This document shows, piece after piece, positions 44,998-58,920 of a stretch of DNA of 64,000 nt. Source of the stretch: Erpobdella octoculata (taxonomy: Eukaryota > Annelida > Clitellata > Hirudinida > Erpobdellidae); assembly GCA_963978895.1 (NCBI GenBank), contig OZ022239.1, forward strand, positions 9,440,804 to 9,504,803, written 5' to 3'. Both the position numbers and the translations under genes were made by a program. Every line of letters begins with the position of its first letter. The first letter of the stretch is position 1. The notes under the pieces are model-generated. The model had not been told where the DNA came from and did not search any database. It saw only the letters and a list, made by a program, of their open reading frames with translations.

Positions 44998-45317
44998 GCG
45001 ACTCGCTCACGAAGTTATAATAAGCACATATGTGTACTTCCTAACCGAGTCGTTCTTATTTATTTTTCAAATAAGTTTGAACTTTGAACTTGGAGCATCA
45101 AGCAGTCTCGAAGTGTTAATTAACATGAGTTCGTGTGCAATCTGCACTTTAACCTCATTCAGTTTTGAAATTTTGCCTACTTTTTGAAACTTTTAAACAA
45201 GTCTACAAACAGAAGGTTTTGTTTGTGTTTATTCGCTTGATTGAATTTTTATTAATAACTTTTTATATAATTAAACAAAAGATTAAAATAGTTTTTACGT
45301 GACAACCACAAATGAAA

Positions 45318-45760
<443 letters not shown>

Positions 45761-45803
45761 GTGCAATTATGTCCTTTTCATAGGAAAATGCAACAGATAG
45801 AAA

Positions 45804-46323
<520 letters not shown>

Positions 46324-46840
46324 TTAAAATGATTCAAATATGGATTCTCAAACTAATAAAATTTTTCTTTGTTAAAGTGTGTTGAATTAAAATAATATTT
46401 ATGCGATAAAGGTTTGTGCCTAATTTAAAGATTTTATCTGAAAAAATTTAATTGTTATGGTTTTTAAAATGACTAGTTTGTTGCTTTTATAAACAAATTT
46501 AAGCAGTCAGGTATATTTAATAATTTTCATAACTTTAGAAAAAATAAGTAACGTTTATGTGTAGAAGTTGTGTAAAAATTGGTACATTGTAATCATTTGT
46601 GTAATCCCTCGTAAGCCATTTTTTTTGTTTTATAAAAAAAAACGTAATTAGTCAACAAAAATTAGTAGAAATAGAAACACGAGTGTTTGTGTCAAACCTA
46701 AAGAACAAAGTAAAACGTTTTACAAAACAGTTTCACTTTAAAAAACACGCGTGATCCGGTTCTAACTGGCTCAGTTAAAGCCATAACCACCACAAACCAC
46801 TACCAACAAGATCATGATAGTGGTTCTTATTGTTTCGCAG

Positions 46841-46998
46841 AAAATATGTTTGTTCTTTTGGCATCGCTTTCGAAATAATTTATGATGTTCGAAAACAAAA
46901 CTTTTTGAACATTGAAGTTACTTGCCAGCATCTTGATCGAACAGTAGAGGAAGACAATGGCAGAATGCCACGTTGGATGTATGTCATACGTAACATTG
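46841..46998 (+). CDS. Orphan exon-like frame of unknown function
   Basis: A 158-bp open frame between a good acceptor (TTGTTTCGCAG) and a possible donor (ATTG|GTACGT), with protein-like composition (CSFGIAFEIIYDV, NGRMPRWMYVIRNIG). I recognise no family and find no partner exons. It may be a remnant of a transposase. Confidence 0.25.
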
Positions 46999-48470
46999 GT
47001 ACGTTTGGAGCATTTAGTTACATTAAAGTTACATTTATTTTTATTTAATTCATTAATTTCTTTTTGTTTGTATAATTTGAAAGTGTTTGTCAGAGAAACA
47101 TTTTGAAAAAGTATCAGTTACTAGGTGCGTAGCCAGAGGGGACATATTTGGAGCAAAAGTTTATAGAATTTTCAGAAAATGTTTGGAAAATGTACCTCCA
47201 AATAGAGCTGTTCGCCGACTTCATATCGGCGGCGCGCTGACCAACTTTCCTGCGGCGTCTGTCTATTGACGGCAGCGGGAGGCGGCGTTTCAAAACCAAT
47301 AGCGCTTTTAAATTAACAAAATAGGCATTTCTTTGAAACTTTATTGCCATGTTACTTTATTAGTCTTTGTTTTTTTCATTATCGACTTTTTAATATGCGA
47401 TGTTTTAGCTATTCCACTTTGATTGTGAGAATTAAGTAATGATTTTAGACTTTTAAACGCAACTTTTTTATTTTCAACTTATAGAAGAATAGCAAATTAA
47501 AAAGTCACTAAAACTTCGGATTGATTTTTTTCCATAAAACAGAAGGATGCATATATAAATATTTGCAATAATGATTAGGCAAAAAACATTAATTTAAAAA
47601 AAAACAATTGGCGGCGGTGCGAAGAAAATGTCGGCGGCGGTCGATTTCAAATTATTTTAAATCGTAAGTGAATTGACAATTGACCAGTTTTTCACTACAA
47701 TTAACCTCATATGACGATCAATAATCGGCCATACAAATTTTGGTATCTATAGTACTATAGTCTACCAAAAACTGCAGAAATTAATTACTTCTGATTTTAC
47801 TGAGAATATGTGAAATTTTATTTTTCAGGTTTATTTGTTTAGATTTTATTATTATATAGTTTTCACAAACACAATTTTTTAAAACGATTTTCTTATTATT
47901 TTAAGCATTTTTAAGAAAAAAAAACTCATTTAAAAACTGTTATGAAATATTTTTATTCAAACATATATCACAACAGTCTCGGCTTAAACTGACAGAACTC
48001 CGGTCGTACTGAGACGAGCAGGTTCAAGTCTTTGAAAGAACAGTCTGCTTGTGTAGTTTGAAAGTTTGAAGGCACTCAAAAGTGTTAACAACGCATTTAT
48101 TTGTTACTTTCCCTTTAACTGACATTGAAGAATGTTCAGTCGAGGGAGACGGGGCGGGAGGAGTTAAAAATGTTGAAATATTTCTCGAAACATGCAAATG
48201 CACGCCACTCCTGCTAAAACTTTGGTTAACAATTAATTGTTATTTAACAATAAATCATATTATGCAACAAACGATGATGTTGATGTGTCGTAATGTATGT
48301 TTGACAACAACGTTATTGCCACGTCATTGTTTAAAATCACGTAAATCTATATAATTCAAAAGTGTATAAATAAATAATTATACAAAATGTAATGCCTAAA
48401 TTCAATAGGTTTTTTTAACAAGATGGCTATAATTGCCGAAATCGGTTTAAGCGTATCGCCAGTTTCTATG

Positions 48471-50331
48471 TCAGTGAACGCCTACAAGCTGCTTCTCTGG
48501 CCGTGTAAGCAGCTGGTAAGCAACTTTCCAAATGTCAGCAAAGCAAGCACTGCTGTGAAACCGGAAAAACAGAAGAAGCGGCAAGTTTATGTTCATGAGA
48601 AGATGCCATGACACCATGCCGTAGAATGTGTCCTGCACTGGTAGTTGGAGATTTTTAGTGAGTACAGTTCTCAAGATCCATACCGAAATATTTCCTAGAA
48701 TTAAAAACGCCAGAGTTCCGCGTCCAGGCATTTCCTTGGCATCGTTAAGAGATACTGGATATCTTCGTAGAGAGACAAGTATGAGAAGCGTTTGCACTGC
48801 TGTCTGAATCATTCCGAGCATGGAAGACGCGAGCTGGAGGTGATCACGTAGTAAGTAAGTGTGCTCGTGGTCCAAGTTGTGTCCAGTGTCTGTGACGTTT
48901 TTGCTGGAGTAGGTAGCGTTATAGAATGATGTTAAATTTGATGAATAACCGGATTTCATTTTAACTTTGTAATCGTCACTCGGAGCCAGCAGCATCGAGA
49001 AAAGAGCACTGGCGTTAACTGCTTCGTAGGTGAGCGATCCGAAAGCGGCGAGTAGCAGCAAGAAGTCGTCGGTTGTTGTCGGTTTTGGAACGAAGGCCAG
49101 ATTTTTCGTGAGAAAGAATACCATGAAACATGCAATGAGAAGGAGTGTGTGAATTGCAATGTCGGTCGAATGAAATATGATTTCAGCTCTGAATCGGTTG
49201 TCTTGAAGCTGAGAGAAGAGAAATACGACACACGTTACGACGGATAGTCCTAGGACTACTATTCCAGCGAACAGTCCGACGTGAGACTTTTGCAGTGGAT
49301 TGTGTCTGGAACCCGAACGATGCTGACTCGTCGACGACACTTCTGATTTTCTTCGATTCTGAGTTTTTTTCACTTCAATGTTCACCGTATGACAGAAGCG
49401 AACTTTTGTCTCACCTTGTTCGTGTGTCTCGTGAGCATCTTCGCTAATATGATTAATTTTTTGAAAATCCGATGGAGCTAGAGAAAACACTCGTATCAAA
49501 TGACGGTTGTCTTTTGTGATCACAGACTCCGACTCGATGCCACCGAAGTAAAGAAAGCAAGAAATGCTTCCAACTGCGATCAGGCTGTACTCCAATACAA
49601 AAGGCATCAGGTATTTTGCGACAGAGTGCAGTAAGTCGCTGTCACAAACTTCGTTCAAAGCCTTTGACAGTTTAACTTTAAAAATAAATAAATTATAATT
49701 TATTGGTAAAAACTAATTGACAAATTTATTTTGTTGTAAACGAATTGATATACTTGTATTCGTGCGGTACGTAGCTAGTAGAATCTTGTAATGATATTCA
49801 TCTTTAATCTCTCGAACTAGAGTGTGGATCCACAAGTTGATGTTTGTGAAAATTAGATGAACCATTCCAAACCATACAAGCGGTCTGTGTTTCTTGACGT
49901 GAATCTGAAACCAAACTGTTTTGACATTAGCATAACATGACCTTTGTACATTTCCACAAAATGCTGTTTAAACAAACCATGGCGTGCTTGAAAAGGAAAA
50001 ACGTTTGAAGGAAAACGAAGATGAATTTCCAAATGAAAATCCAACCAAATCTAAGCTTGTTCAGGCATTCAACATTTGAAAACAAGTTGGCTTGTATTTC
50101 CAGTGCGTAGTTTACCAAGTTTCCAAGACCGAATACTGTTACATGAAATTAACGTTTTCTACAATAAAACACTGCTAGATAAAATTTGGTTTAATGTAAA
50201 AGTTACTTAAAGCTCCAAGTCTCAGAAACATGCTGGATCCGTGATGGGTGAAAACACTTCCAAAAGATTCAACGTCGACCCAGGTTAAAGGATCGGAAGG
50301 ATTTGCAGCGTCAGTATCATCATCATCATCG

Positions 50332-50362
<31 letters not shown>

Positions 50363-51846
50363 CATTGTTGTTATTGTTGGTGTCCGAGGGCTTGTTTTTC
50401 TCTGTATCACTCGATGAGTTGTTCCTGGAGTTGACTTCACGGATCGTAGCACAAACGGAAGCTCTTCGAAATTTTTTCGGTGGTCGTTTTTGAAAGTCGT
50501 CGATGGGAATAATTTCCCGGCTAGAACATATAAAAAATCAGAGCAAACTCATTAACATACTTATGTTATTAGTTAATCCTTAAAGGTTAACGTTTAAAAC
50601 TTAAAAACATTTATTAAAGCTATTTATATAAAGTGAAAGTATGTACACGTCACATGTTTATATAAAGTGATAATATGTACACGTCACATATTTATATAAA
50701 GTGATAGTATGTACACGTCACATATTTATATAAAGTGATAGTATGTACACGTCACATATTTATATAAAGTGATAGTATGTACACGTCACATATTTATATA
50801 AAGTGATAATATGTACACGTCACATATTTATATAAAGTGATAATATGTACACGTCACATATTTATATAAAGTGATAGTATGTACACGTCACATATCAACC
50901 TTGAGTAATAGAGAGGCTTTTCAGGACATGACTCCGTGTCTGGATCATGTTGCTTCAAACTACTTCCAAGCAATCCCAAGTCTATTCCACCGCATGAGTT
51001 CAAGCTGAGAGAATGGTTGCGCTGATTTTGAGCATTCGTCTGTTCGTCAAATATATTGTTGGTGCTCTGAATGGCTGAAATGCTGCTTTCGTCCATATAA
51101 TCATCGATATCGGCTATTTCCTTTCTTCGACTGAGATTGCCGCTCTTGCTTCTCTTTTCAGAAGAATTCAACAAACTTGGAAAAAATTTCGAAGGCCTAA
51201 ATTCTTCTCTTTTATGGTCTGTATGTTTTACGTTTTTGCTGTAACGTAAGTTGTAGAAAAGTAGATAGACCAAAAAAAGAGACGACAAGGTCAGGTTGAA
51301 AGTTAAGAATACCTAAAATTAAAAAAAAAGTATAAGAACCACATTTTGATTTGAACGGCGCATTTTTTATGTGAATTTCTCTAAAACACTTTCATACCGT
51401 ATTGTAGAAAGTTTTCAGCCATTGGTTCTTCAGAGCTTCTGCAATGGGGAAAATGATGCCTAAACTGCTTAGGACGATCGCATAAACGACGCTGACGATT
51501 TTCGTATAATCTAAGCTGTTTGTAACAAGTGCTTTAATTTAATTTCAGAATCAAAAGTTTTTTAATTAAATGTCTTTAAATTATCATGCTTTATCCAACA
51601 ACCCGTACGCAAACGGTTTCGGTTTGATTCCACTCGTGAACTTGCAGCTCGTGTTATCAATGGTCAGCGAAAATAATTTTTATCTGAGAGACATGCAAAA
51701 GCTTAGCACCATTGATACGTGTTATTGAGTTTTGCTATGAGGTGCTTAATACTTTATGGTAATTTATTAAGCATAACAAGACTTAAAATTACTAACATCG
51801 TTGGCTGGTAGAGTCGATGAGTATGGCGATTCTGCTCCATAAACAT
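48471..51846 (-). CDS. OTOP: Otopetrin-family proton channel
   Basis: Otopetrins are proton-selective membrane channels with 12 transmembrane helices, used in acid sensing and gravity-organ formation. Predicted 802 residues. Exons: 51846-51797, 51515-51398, 51312-50900, 50520-50207, 50135-49978, 49904-49754, 49675-48471; phases all fit. Seen: TM1 in exon 2 (IVSVVYAIVLSSLGIIFP); TM2 in exon 3; SSMFLRLGAL then IFGLGNLVNYALEIQ; LQTFFLFKHAM; RPLVWFGMVHLIFTNINLW; PFVLEYSLIAVGSISCFLYF; GLFAGIVVLGLSVV; and the C-terminal LAFLILGNISVWILRTV then FYGMVSWHLL and FFRFHSSACFADIWK, the otopetrin signature. An insert between TM2 and TM3 is Ser/Lys rich and carries an Asn/Asp homopolymer (about 242-260) coded by a trinucleotide repeat. 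The first exon (17 codons) is the least certain piece. Which of OTOP1-3 or an invertebrate paralogue it is cannot be told here. Confidence 0.9.
50318..50382. repeat. Coding GTT/ATC trinucleotide repeat in the otopetrin gene
   Basis: ATC and GTT trinucleotides on the plus strand, read as Asp and Asn runs on the coding strand, within exon 4 and in frame. Confidence 0.85.
50622..50896. repeat. 34-bp tandem repeat, 8 copies, abutting an otopetrin splice donor
   Basis: Unit TTTATATAAAGTGATAGTAT plus GTACACGTCACATA, repeated eight times with one or two substitutions per copy. The array ends about 4 bp from the exon 3 donor at 50899. Confidence 0.9.
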
Positions 51847-54519
51847 CAAACAAACAAAGAATAATTAAAGAATAATAATAATAATATATCGATTATCTTT
51901 TTTTCTTCAAAAACGAAATTTTATTGTTTAGAAGCACCGGCTGATTCTAGTTCTTTCGATTATTAACTAGTTTCCTGAACTCGTTATTAAAACCAAACAA
52001 AGCCAGCCCAGCCACTGTCTATTGTTATATAAAGCAAGCCCCGATCAAAACAGACAGATCGTCGTAAGATCAATGTATCTCTAACAACAACAATAATCGT
52101 TGCTTCTAACTACTTTTGCAACTTCTTTTAAGAGACTTCAGAGAGTCGACTACATATGGCCAGGCTAGTGCCAGCTAGCTGTGTTAATAAGATCGCCTTC
52201 TTCAATGAACCGGCTACAGCCGACCGAAAAAATCTGCAACGAACAGGTTATGTCGAGACTGACGTGTGCGTAGTTAGCTGAAATGTTGTTATACCGACTG
52301 CTAAGTTATGAAAATCTTTTATGATAATTCGAACGCTTATACACTGGCACGATCACACACAGTGAGATGAATACTTTTTGAAATGGTAATTAACTACTTC
52401 TTCTAGCCGAGTGGTTAATTAGGACCAAATATTACTGTCTTTGTGTATTATTATTATAATCGTGGGTGATAAGTTAATCTATTTAAACAAGTAGAAAATC
52501 TGTACGCGTTAGAAATTTATAAATAACTTATTGATTCTGCTGTCTTTTGTTATTCATTAGGAATAAGGTATACGAGTCTACTTAATACAGAGATTAATTT
52601 TGTGACATTTGATCATCAACGATCTTTATCTCAGCTACAAAAAATAAACCGGGTTTTTATAATGCTTAAACAATACCCTATTCGGCTTCGTTTTTTCTCT
52701 TTTTTAAATTCAAAGTTAACGGCATTTACAAAATCTTCAAAAATTAGATTTTTTAAATAATTTTATTCATAGCACGCAAATTGCGACCAGGTTTTTTCTG
52801 AGTGTAGTTGTGATGTAGAAGAATGTAGAAATTTAGAAAAACAGCTTGCCACAATTTGTGGGGTCCACACTTTTTAGGCAATTGGGATGAGGCGGTGTTG
52901 CTGCAAATGGGTAAAAAAAGTGTTACTAAAATCTTAAAAAAACAATTAATTTGACCAAATCTATTTGACCATTTGTATAATCTGTATTCTGAGCAACCAT
53001 TGTTGACGAGAGCCCACCACAAAAAGAAAATTTTTTATAGTTACACAATTGTTTGCTTATTGGCTATCTTGGTAATCTGTGTCACATAGAATTACACACA
53101 TACAAACAAAGAATGACAAACTATGTCACTGAACGTCACTAAACGCTCTCATACAATCTATATATATAAAAAATGAACGTTTGTTTGTTTGTCCTTTATA
53201 GAAATCTGAACCGCTAGAGCGATCTTGATGAAATTTGGCAAGGAGGTAGTTCTCGCACAGGGAAAAAAGTTAAATAGGTTTGGACTCCCTACTCTGATCA
53301 CCCGGTTCAGGGGGGCCAAAAAACCTTTCCCGGTCACAAAATGCCTATGTACGACCATCAAAGGTAATTAATTGCGTAATAAAATTCAAATTTAGCTTGT
53401 ATAACAATGTTTGAAGGCTTCAAACAACTTTTAGCCAGTTTTAGCAATTCTATTTTACGTTTTATGGGCTAAAAGAAGTTAGGAAAGAATGGAAAAGAGA
53501 AAATGAGCGCCAGCGGGAACGGGAACGGGAGAGCAAGCGTGAGCGGGAACGGAAAAGCGACCGGAAGCGGGAGAGCAAGAGAGGAAGGAAAATGAAGCAA
53601 GAGAGAAAAACGACAAAAAAACCTCTGAAAACCCCGAGCAATGCCGGGTAACCCAGTTAGTGGTTTATATTTGCACATTCAGAAGAAAATGTCATTGACG
53701 TATTCCTGTTTTTGTAGCTTTTTATGCAGGTTTTAGTTAATTGTCATTATCTACTTCAATTCGGTGAAGCGGCTATCGAATAGCAAGCCTTCACATCGTT
53801 ATCAGAACAAGTTGTTTTTATTGAGGCATAAAAAGTACTTGCTGAAAGAAAGGTGCTTTTTGCGTAGAAAGTGTAAAAGAAAAAATAACTAAAACACATT
53901 TAAATAATAATTTAATTTTTTCATTCAGAATTGCGACAATTATGTTATATTTTATTATGATTTCTCAATTACAGAATATTTATATTTTGTTGTTTGCTAA
54001 TTGATAGTAGTTTGTTACAACTGTTTAATTAATCAATCAAAACAAACTTAGAGTATGAAAAAAGTTGAAAGATTAACAAATTTTGATAATTTCCTGATTA
54101 AAAAAGCTTATTTACTAATTTATTACGTAATAAATAAATAAATATTTAGTGATAATAATATTGAATTGTACCCGATGCGTTTTTTATTTAATTATTTAAA
54201 TTCTAGAAGAAAACACAAACATGGCTAATATTTTGTTTAGTTCTGTTATATTCTGAGACTTATTTTTATCATACTGTAAAATTATATCACATTAAAATGT
54301 TGACTGATTTGATCATATTTCTGGTTGTAAGTATAATTCTGCTACAGATTAGAGAAGAAAAACTTAAATGAAACTAATATTATTTTTTCCCAATAACAAA
54401 ATATGATAATCAAGGTTAGAAAGGTAAAAAAATGAATATGCACAAAATAACTTTTCTATCAAAATGGGTTATAAAGCAAAAAGTATTGTTTTGTATTAGT
54501 AGTGCAGTTTGTAATTAAT
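51847..54519. other. Intergenic between the otopetrin and Reeler genes
   Basis: Should contain the otopetrin promoter. Holds one complete small Helitron (53157-53660). A tRNA-Ser-like box A phrase near 52407 has no box B. A minus-strand open frame at 53022-52753 has no recognised family. The rest is plain AT-rich sequence. Confidence 0.5.
53157..53660 (+). mobile_element. Complete small non-autonomous Helitron
   Basis: Starts A|TCTATATATATAAAAAATG and ends CGAGCAATGCCGGGTAACCC then AGTTAG|T: a 3' hairpin next to a CTRR-like end. About 504 bp. A GAGCGGGAACGGAAAAGCGACC array precedes the hairpin. This is the only copy here with both termini apparently intact and no satellite expansion, so it is the best reference copy for the family. 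Confidence 0.75.
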
Positions 54520-55975
54520 TCACTTGAAGGCAGCCATGATCATAAGAGGATAACAAAACCAGGCTAAATATGGAGTTAATGGCGTCGATGATGGAAGTCC
54601 GTTTGGCTGAGCTGCAGTCATCATTGGAACGTCAGTACGTCTGGTTTCAGGAGAGGTTTCACGAGGTGGAGATCCTGTTGGGTCGAATCCGGTCATTTGG
54701 CTCATTAGACTTGCTCGAGGTGGTGGAGAAGGCTGTGTGGGTGGTGGGGATGGAGGTGATGGTGGTGGAGAAGGGAAAGGTGGCGGAGACTCCATGGACA
54801 TGTTTTTGCATTTTGGCAAGAAAATGTTCTGATTAACCCAAAATCTATTGACCGATGCCACGATTGTTACCCTAAAAACAATTGTCAAAAATGATTATAT
54901 ATTTATGGTTAAATAATTAAAAAAGTTGAATATTTTAGAACCCACATTAAAACTATATCTTTATCATCTTCGGGAGAGGGATTCCATTGAAAAATCAGAT
55001 TCTGAGCGTACAGTCTGTCCTTGTGAAAAAGAGTATTCTAAGATTGACGAAAAAAACAACGGGGTTTAATTCAAAGAAAGTTTTTCAAGAAATAAATAAA
55101 AACAATAACAACAAAGACAATAAAATTAATTCAATTAAAAGCGTTAATTTAAAATTATTTTAAATCAAAATTTTCTATGATTTAAATGATGAAAACAAAA
55201 ATTTGATAATTTGAGTTATTTTATCTACATGAAAATGAATTTTGTCCTGTCAAAACAATTTATGTGTAAGATGAAACAAAAAGAAAACAAAAAAGCACTT
55301 TAAATTTAGTGTTGCTCTTTTAAAATAATAAATAAATAAAAGCGAATTATGTTTTGCTTAATTAAAGAAATTATTAAAATTTAAATATTCACAATAATCT
55401 TTTACATTTTGTTTTCCAAAGCAGCTTCCAGTGGTCAGATTGGGATGTCCCATGGTATCAAACGTTCCATGGCTGGAGTTTTCGTTCGGAATGTTTCTGG
55501 CTTCAACAAGAATTCCAAGTATGGTGATTTGTTCTGTTTTTGTGGCAACCATCGTTATGTTGACTGATAGAAAATAAAAAATATTTCTTAACGAGTGATA
55601 ACGGTCAAAAATGACGAAAATTAGTTAGTGACGACTGCATCGCCATCTACCAGCGTAACATAAATTTCTAGCCTATATATTATAATATACAAACTTTGGG
55701 TATTATATGTATATTGAAACTTCTTTGTTTGGCAATTGTTAATTTTTTTAAATTAATTATAGCTAAAAACAAACTTTACTTTTTACAGAGTAGTTTCTGT
55801 AGCACATTTGCGGAGGATAAGTTTGGATCATGAGTGGAGTTACATCGGGTACGTTCCCTCCATGATTGGGTGACATGTTGGAACAAAGTTGATCATTCAA
55901 TGGTGGTCCTTTGGAGTAAGACTGAATATTTCTGATTAAACAACATAGAACAAACAGATATTCGTATCTTTTCAT
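54520..55975 (-). CDS. Secreted or anchored Reeler-domain protein with proline-rich stalk
   Basis: Predicted 265 residues. Exons: 55975-55780, 55563-55406, 55037-54946, 54871-54520; phases fit, stop TGA. Residues 1 to about 20 look like a signal peptide (YLFVLCCLI). The Reeler (reelin N-terminal) fold spans about 20-160: GPPLNDQLCSNMSPNHGG, YSVKINITM, ILGILVEARNIP, LTTGSCF, LIFQWNPSPEDDKDIVLM and a closing ASVNRFWV. A proline-rich stretch (PPPFPSPPPSPPSPPPTQ) and a Ser/Thr/Pro linker follow, then a short hydrophobic tail (PYLAWFCYPLMIMAAFK), which could be a GPI signal or a tail anchor. Reeler proteins are extracellular; insect members act in defence, and others are fused to DOMON and cytochrome b561 domains. 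None of those partners is present here. Substrate or ligand unknown. Confidence 0.8.
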
Positions 55976-57146
55976 TTTTAATAAAATTCCGAATCGTATA
56001 ATATTTTCAAAGAAATTAGCGAATAATCTGGAAAGTCAGCTGGTATCAAACTGGAAAGTCTGGAAACAAATTTTTCGAGCTACTAATGAGCTACTTAACG
56101 CACCAAGCATATTTATGTAGGTATATCAAAACTCTTAGTTCCCTGCTGTGAATATTTAAACAGTGCGCCAGTAAGTGACAGGTACACTACGCCCATCAAA
56201 TCTAATTGTCTCAAAATGAACCAGCCCAGTTAAGAACAAAATAAAATAAAATTTTTATTCTTTTATTTTTATTCATACATCTATTAAACCATGCGTTTTA
56301 TAGTTCTTTTGCAATTGCATTTCTCATGCTTTCTGCCCCTACGTCACTGCCTAAATTTTCATAACCTACCCCAAGTGAGTAGGTTGGCCCGCTGGGTTCT
56401 ATAGACGGAAATCACTAAACGACGATCGCAAGTTGTAAACCGTCTGTGAACGAGAATTCTTTTCCTAATAGCAGGTCATATTTAATGTAGGTTTGATCTT
56501 GTAACAAATTAATTGTTGACATTTCATAAGAAGTTATAATTTAAACAATAAAATTCATAAACGCAAAACCACTGTTCATCTAGCTGAGTGACTAAGTATA
56601 AAAGAAAATAGTCTTAAAATCTACACAAGGTGCAAAATATCCAAAACAAATAAAAAATATTTTTTAGAAGTATTTATGATGTTTATTTGCTTCACTCAAA
56701 TAAATCACCAGACGAAATGTGAATGTTTGGCTTTTATGTTATTTTAGATCTCCGTACTATTTTTTTTACCAAACCAACATGTTATCTATGACCTCAGTTC
56801 AATAATGAACAACAAAATAAAACATTAATATAATTAATAGTATATACTCTATAATTTCCTTAAATTGTATTCTAACGAAACAGTTTCATTTCACTTACTT
56901 GGTGTTTACAACTTTATGTAACACATGTGTACAGATTACAATAAAACACATTTTAATGTAATGGTTACAACAACATAATACTTACTTTTTAAGAATTAGG
57001 TGTACAAACACATTTACATTTTCTTTTCAATGCTCGCAGTGACATAAACCTTTCGGTTTTTAATTAACACACTTCATCAACACTGTGACAATGTCAGACG
57101 ACCCGTCGATTTATTGTTGTAACACGCAGGTTTAATTGGATGTTGT
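55976..57146. other. Intergenic between the Reeler gene and the LTR retrotransposon
   Basis: AT-rich; should hold the Reeler gene promoter. No exon or repeat family recognised. Confidence 0.4.
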
Positions 57147-57250
57147 TGTAAGATGAAGATGATTCATCTTACGTATTTTCATAGTATTTGTTTATTTTAT
57201 TTTATTATGTGTGCATTTTATTATGATTGGATATGTCGAAACAATAAGTC

Positions 57251-57382
<132 letters not shown>

Positions 57383-57421
57383 GTGTACGTGTGTGCGTGT
57401 TTATTATTTTTTTATCTAGAA

Positions 57422-57505
<84 letters not shown>

Positions 57506-57930
57506 TTTTCCGGATTTTTAATATTAAGATAAGAATTATTATTTTTGGTATGAATTTTGAGAATTTAGACAGTGTGTTAAAAGTTGAGTGTTCGAGAAGA
57601 AAATAAAAGTTTAAAGAGACGTGCTGCAGAGAGAAATTGGAATTAACAAAAGATTTGTTAGAACCGTGCGAAATTCTACAAAGTGAGAGAATTCAGTTTT
57701 ATTTGAGTCCAGTTAAAAGATTATATTCAAGGAAGAATTATTAAGTTAAAATAAATTCGAGAAATATTGTGATATAAATAACTTCGACTTTAACGTTACG
57801 AATCGCTAGAAAGCTTATTCCTCTACGTTTACATTGGTGACCTCGACGTATTTACGCATTTTCATCCGTAAATATATTTTTCTGAAGTTATTTGATCACA
57901 AGTGACCGAATTTTTTTTGATTTGGTAAAG

Positions 57931-58920
57931 ATGTCCACTGATGCTGAATATATAGCAAACGGAGAGAAGCTTGGCTTTTCTGGTGGGGCGCTGCTGAAGT
58001 ATGTCGAAGACTGTCGAGAGCGGGCCGAGCGACAAAAAGAGCGGGAGGAAAGAAAGGCTCAGCAGGAGTGGGAAACGAGGGAACGGGAACGTGAACATGA
58101 AGAAAAAAAGGCTCAGCAAGAACGAGAACTTCAACTTCTACGTGAGCGCGAACAACGCCAGCATGAATTGGAATTGAAAAAGCTGGAATTAGAGGCCCTA
58201 ACGAAAAAAGAGCCAAAGGTAGAGGTAACAAAGATTCCATATCCAAAGTTCTCGGAAGGTGACGACGTGGACGCATTTCTGCTCCGTTTTGAGGCATTGG
58301 CCACGGCAAATTATCATCCAAAAAAGGGTTGGGGAATGCTTCTGGGTTCCCTGCTCAGTGCTAAGACATTGGAAGTGTTTGGCCAACTCAGCGAGAGTCA
58401 GATGCAGGATTACGAGTCGGTAAAAGAGGCACTCCTTCGCCGTTTTGGGAAGTCGGCAGAAAACTACCGAATAAAGTTTCGAGAGTCAAAGCTTGAGCCA
58501 GAAGAGACTTGGGAACAGTATCTGGAGTGACTAGATAGTTACCTCAGGCGCTGGGTGGATCTCGCGGGTACAAAAAACTATTTGTTTTTGTTCCTAAAAG
58601 AGCAGTTCTTTGGAAAGTGTCCCTCGGGAATGGCTGAGTATTTGTTGGAGAAAGAAAGCGGTGACGTCAATGAGCTAAGTCGCTGGGTCAACAAGTACAA
58701 TCAAGCTCACACAGTCAAAAGCTTGGCAAAAGTCGAGAACGCAAGCAGGATTAGCGGAAATCGTGGTCAACCAGACTCTGACTCCGGAATGGTTGGACCA
58801 CGCTGTTACAATTGCAATAAGCTGGGCCATATGGCAAAGGATTGTCATCACGCTGGACAGATCGCGAGGGACTACAGTCAAGGCACTCAAGCAACTTCAG
58901 TCATGTGTCAAACGCGTTGA
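57931..58920 (+). pseudogene. Gag of the LTR element, with one premature in-frame stop
   Basis: Frame opens at ATG 57931. A long Arg/Glu/Gln coiled coil comes first (residues about 25-95), then a capsid-like core with KIPYPKFSEGDDVDAFLLRF and YESVKEALLRRFG, typical of Ty3/gypsy gag, and a CCHC zinc knuckle CYNCNKLGHMAKDC near the end. TGA at 58528-58530 breaks the capsid region; the frame continues unchanged after it. A further TGA at 58918-58920 separates gag from the protease, also without a frame change. Confidence 0.8.

Noticed and set aside
50622..50896. CRISPR-like array
   Set aside because: Repeats are directly adjacent with no unique spacers, and the DNA is animal nuclear; it is a plain minisatellite.
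52400..52440. tRNA-Ser gene (GCCGAGTGGTTAATTAGGAC)
   Set aside because: Box A-like phrase only; no box B or foldable cloverleaf follows.
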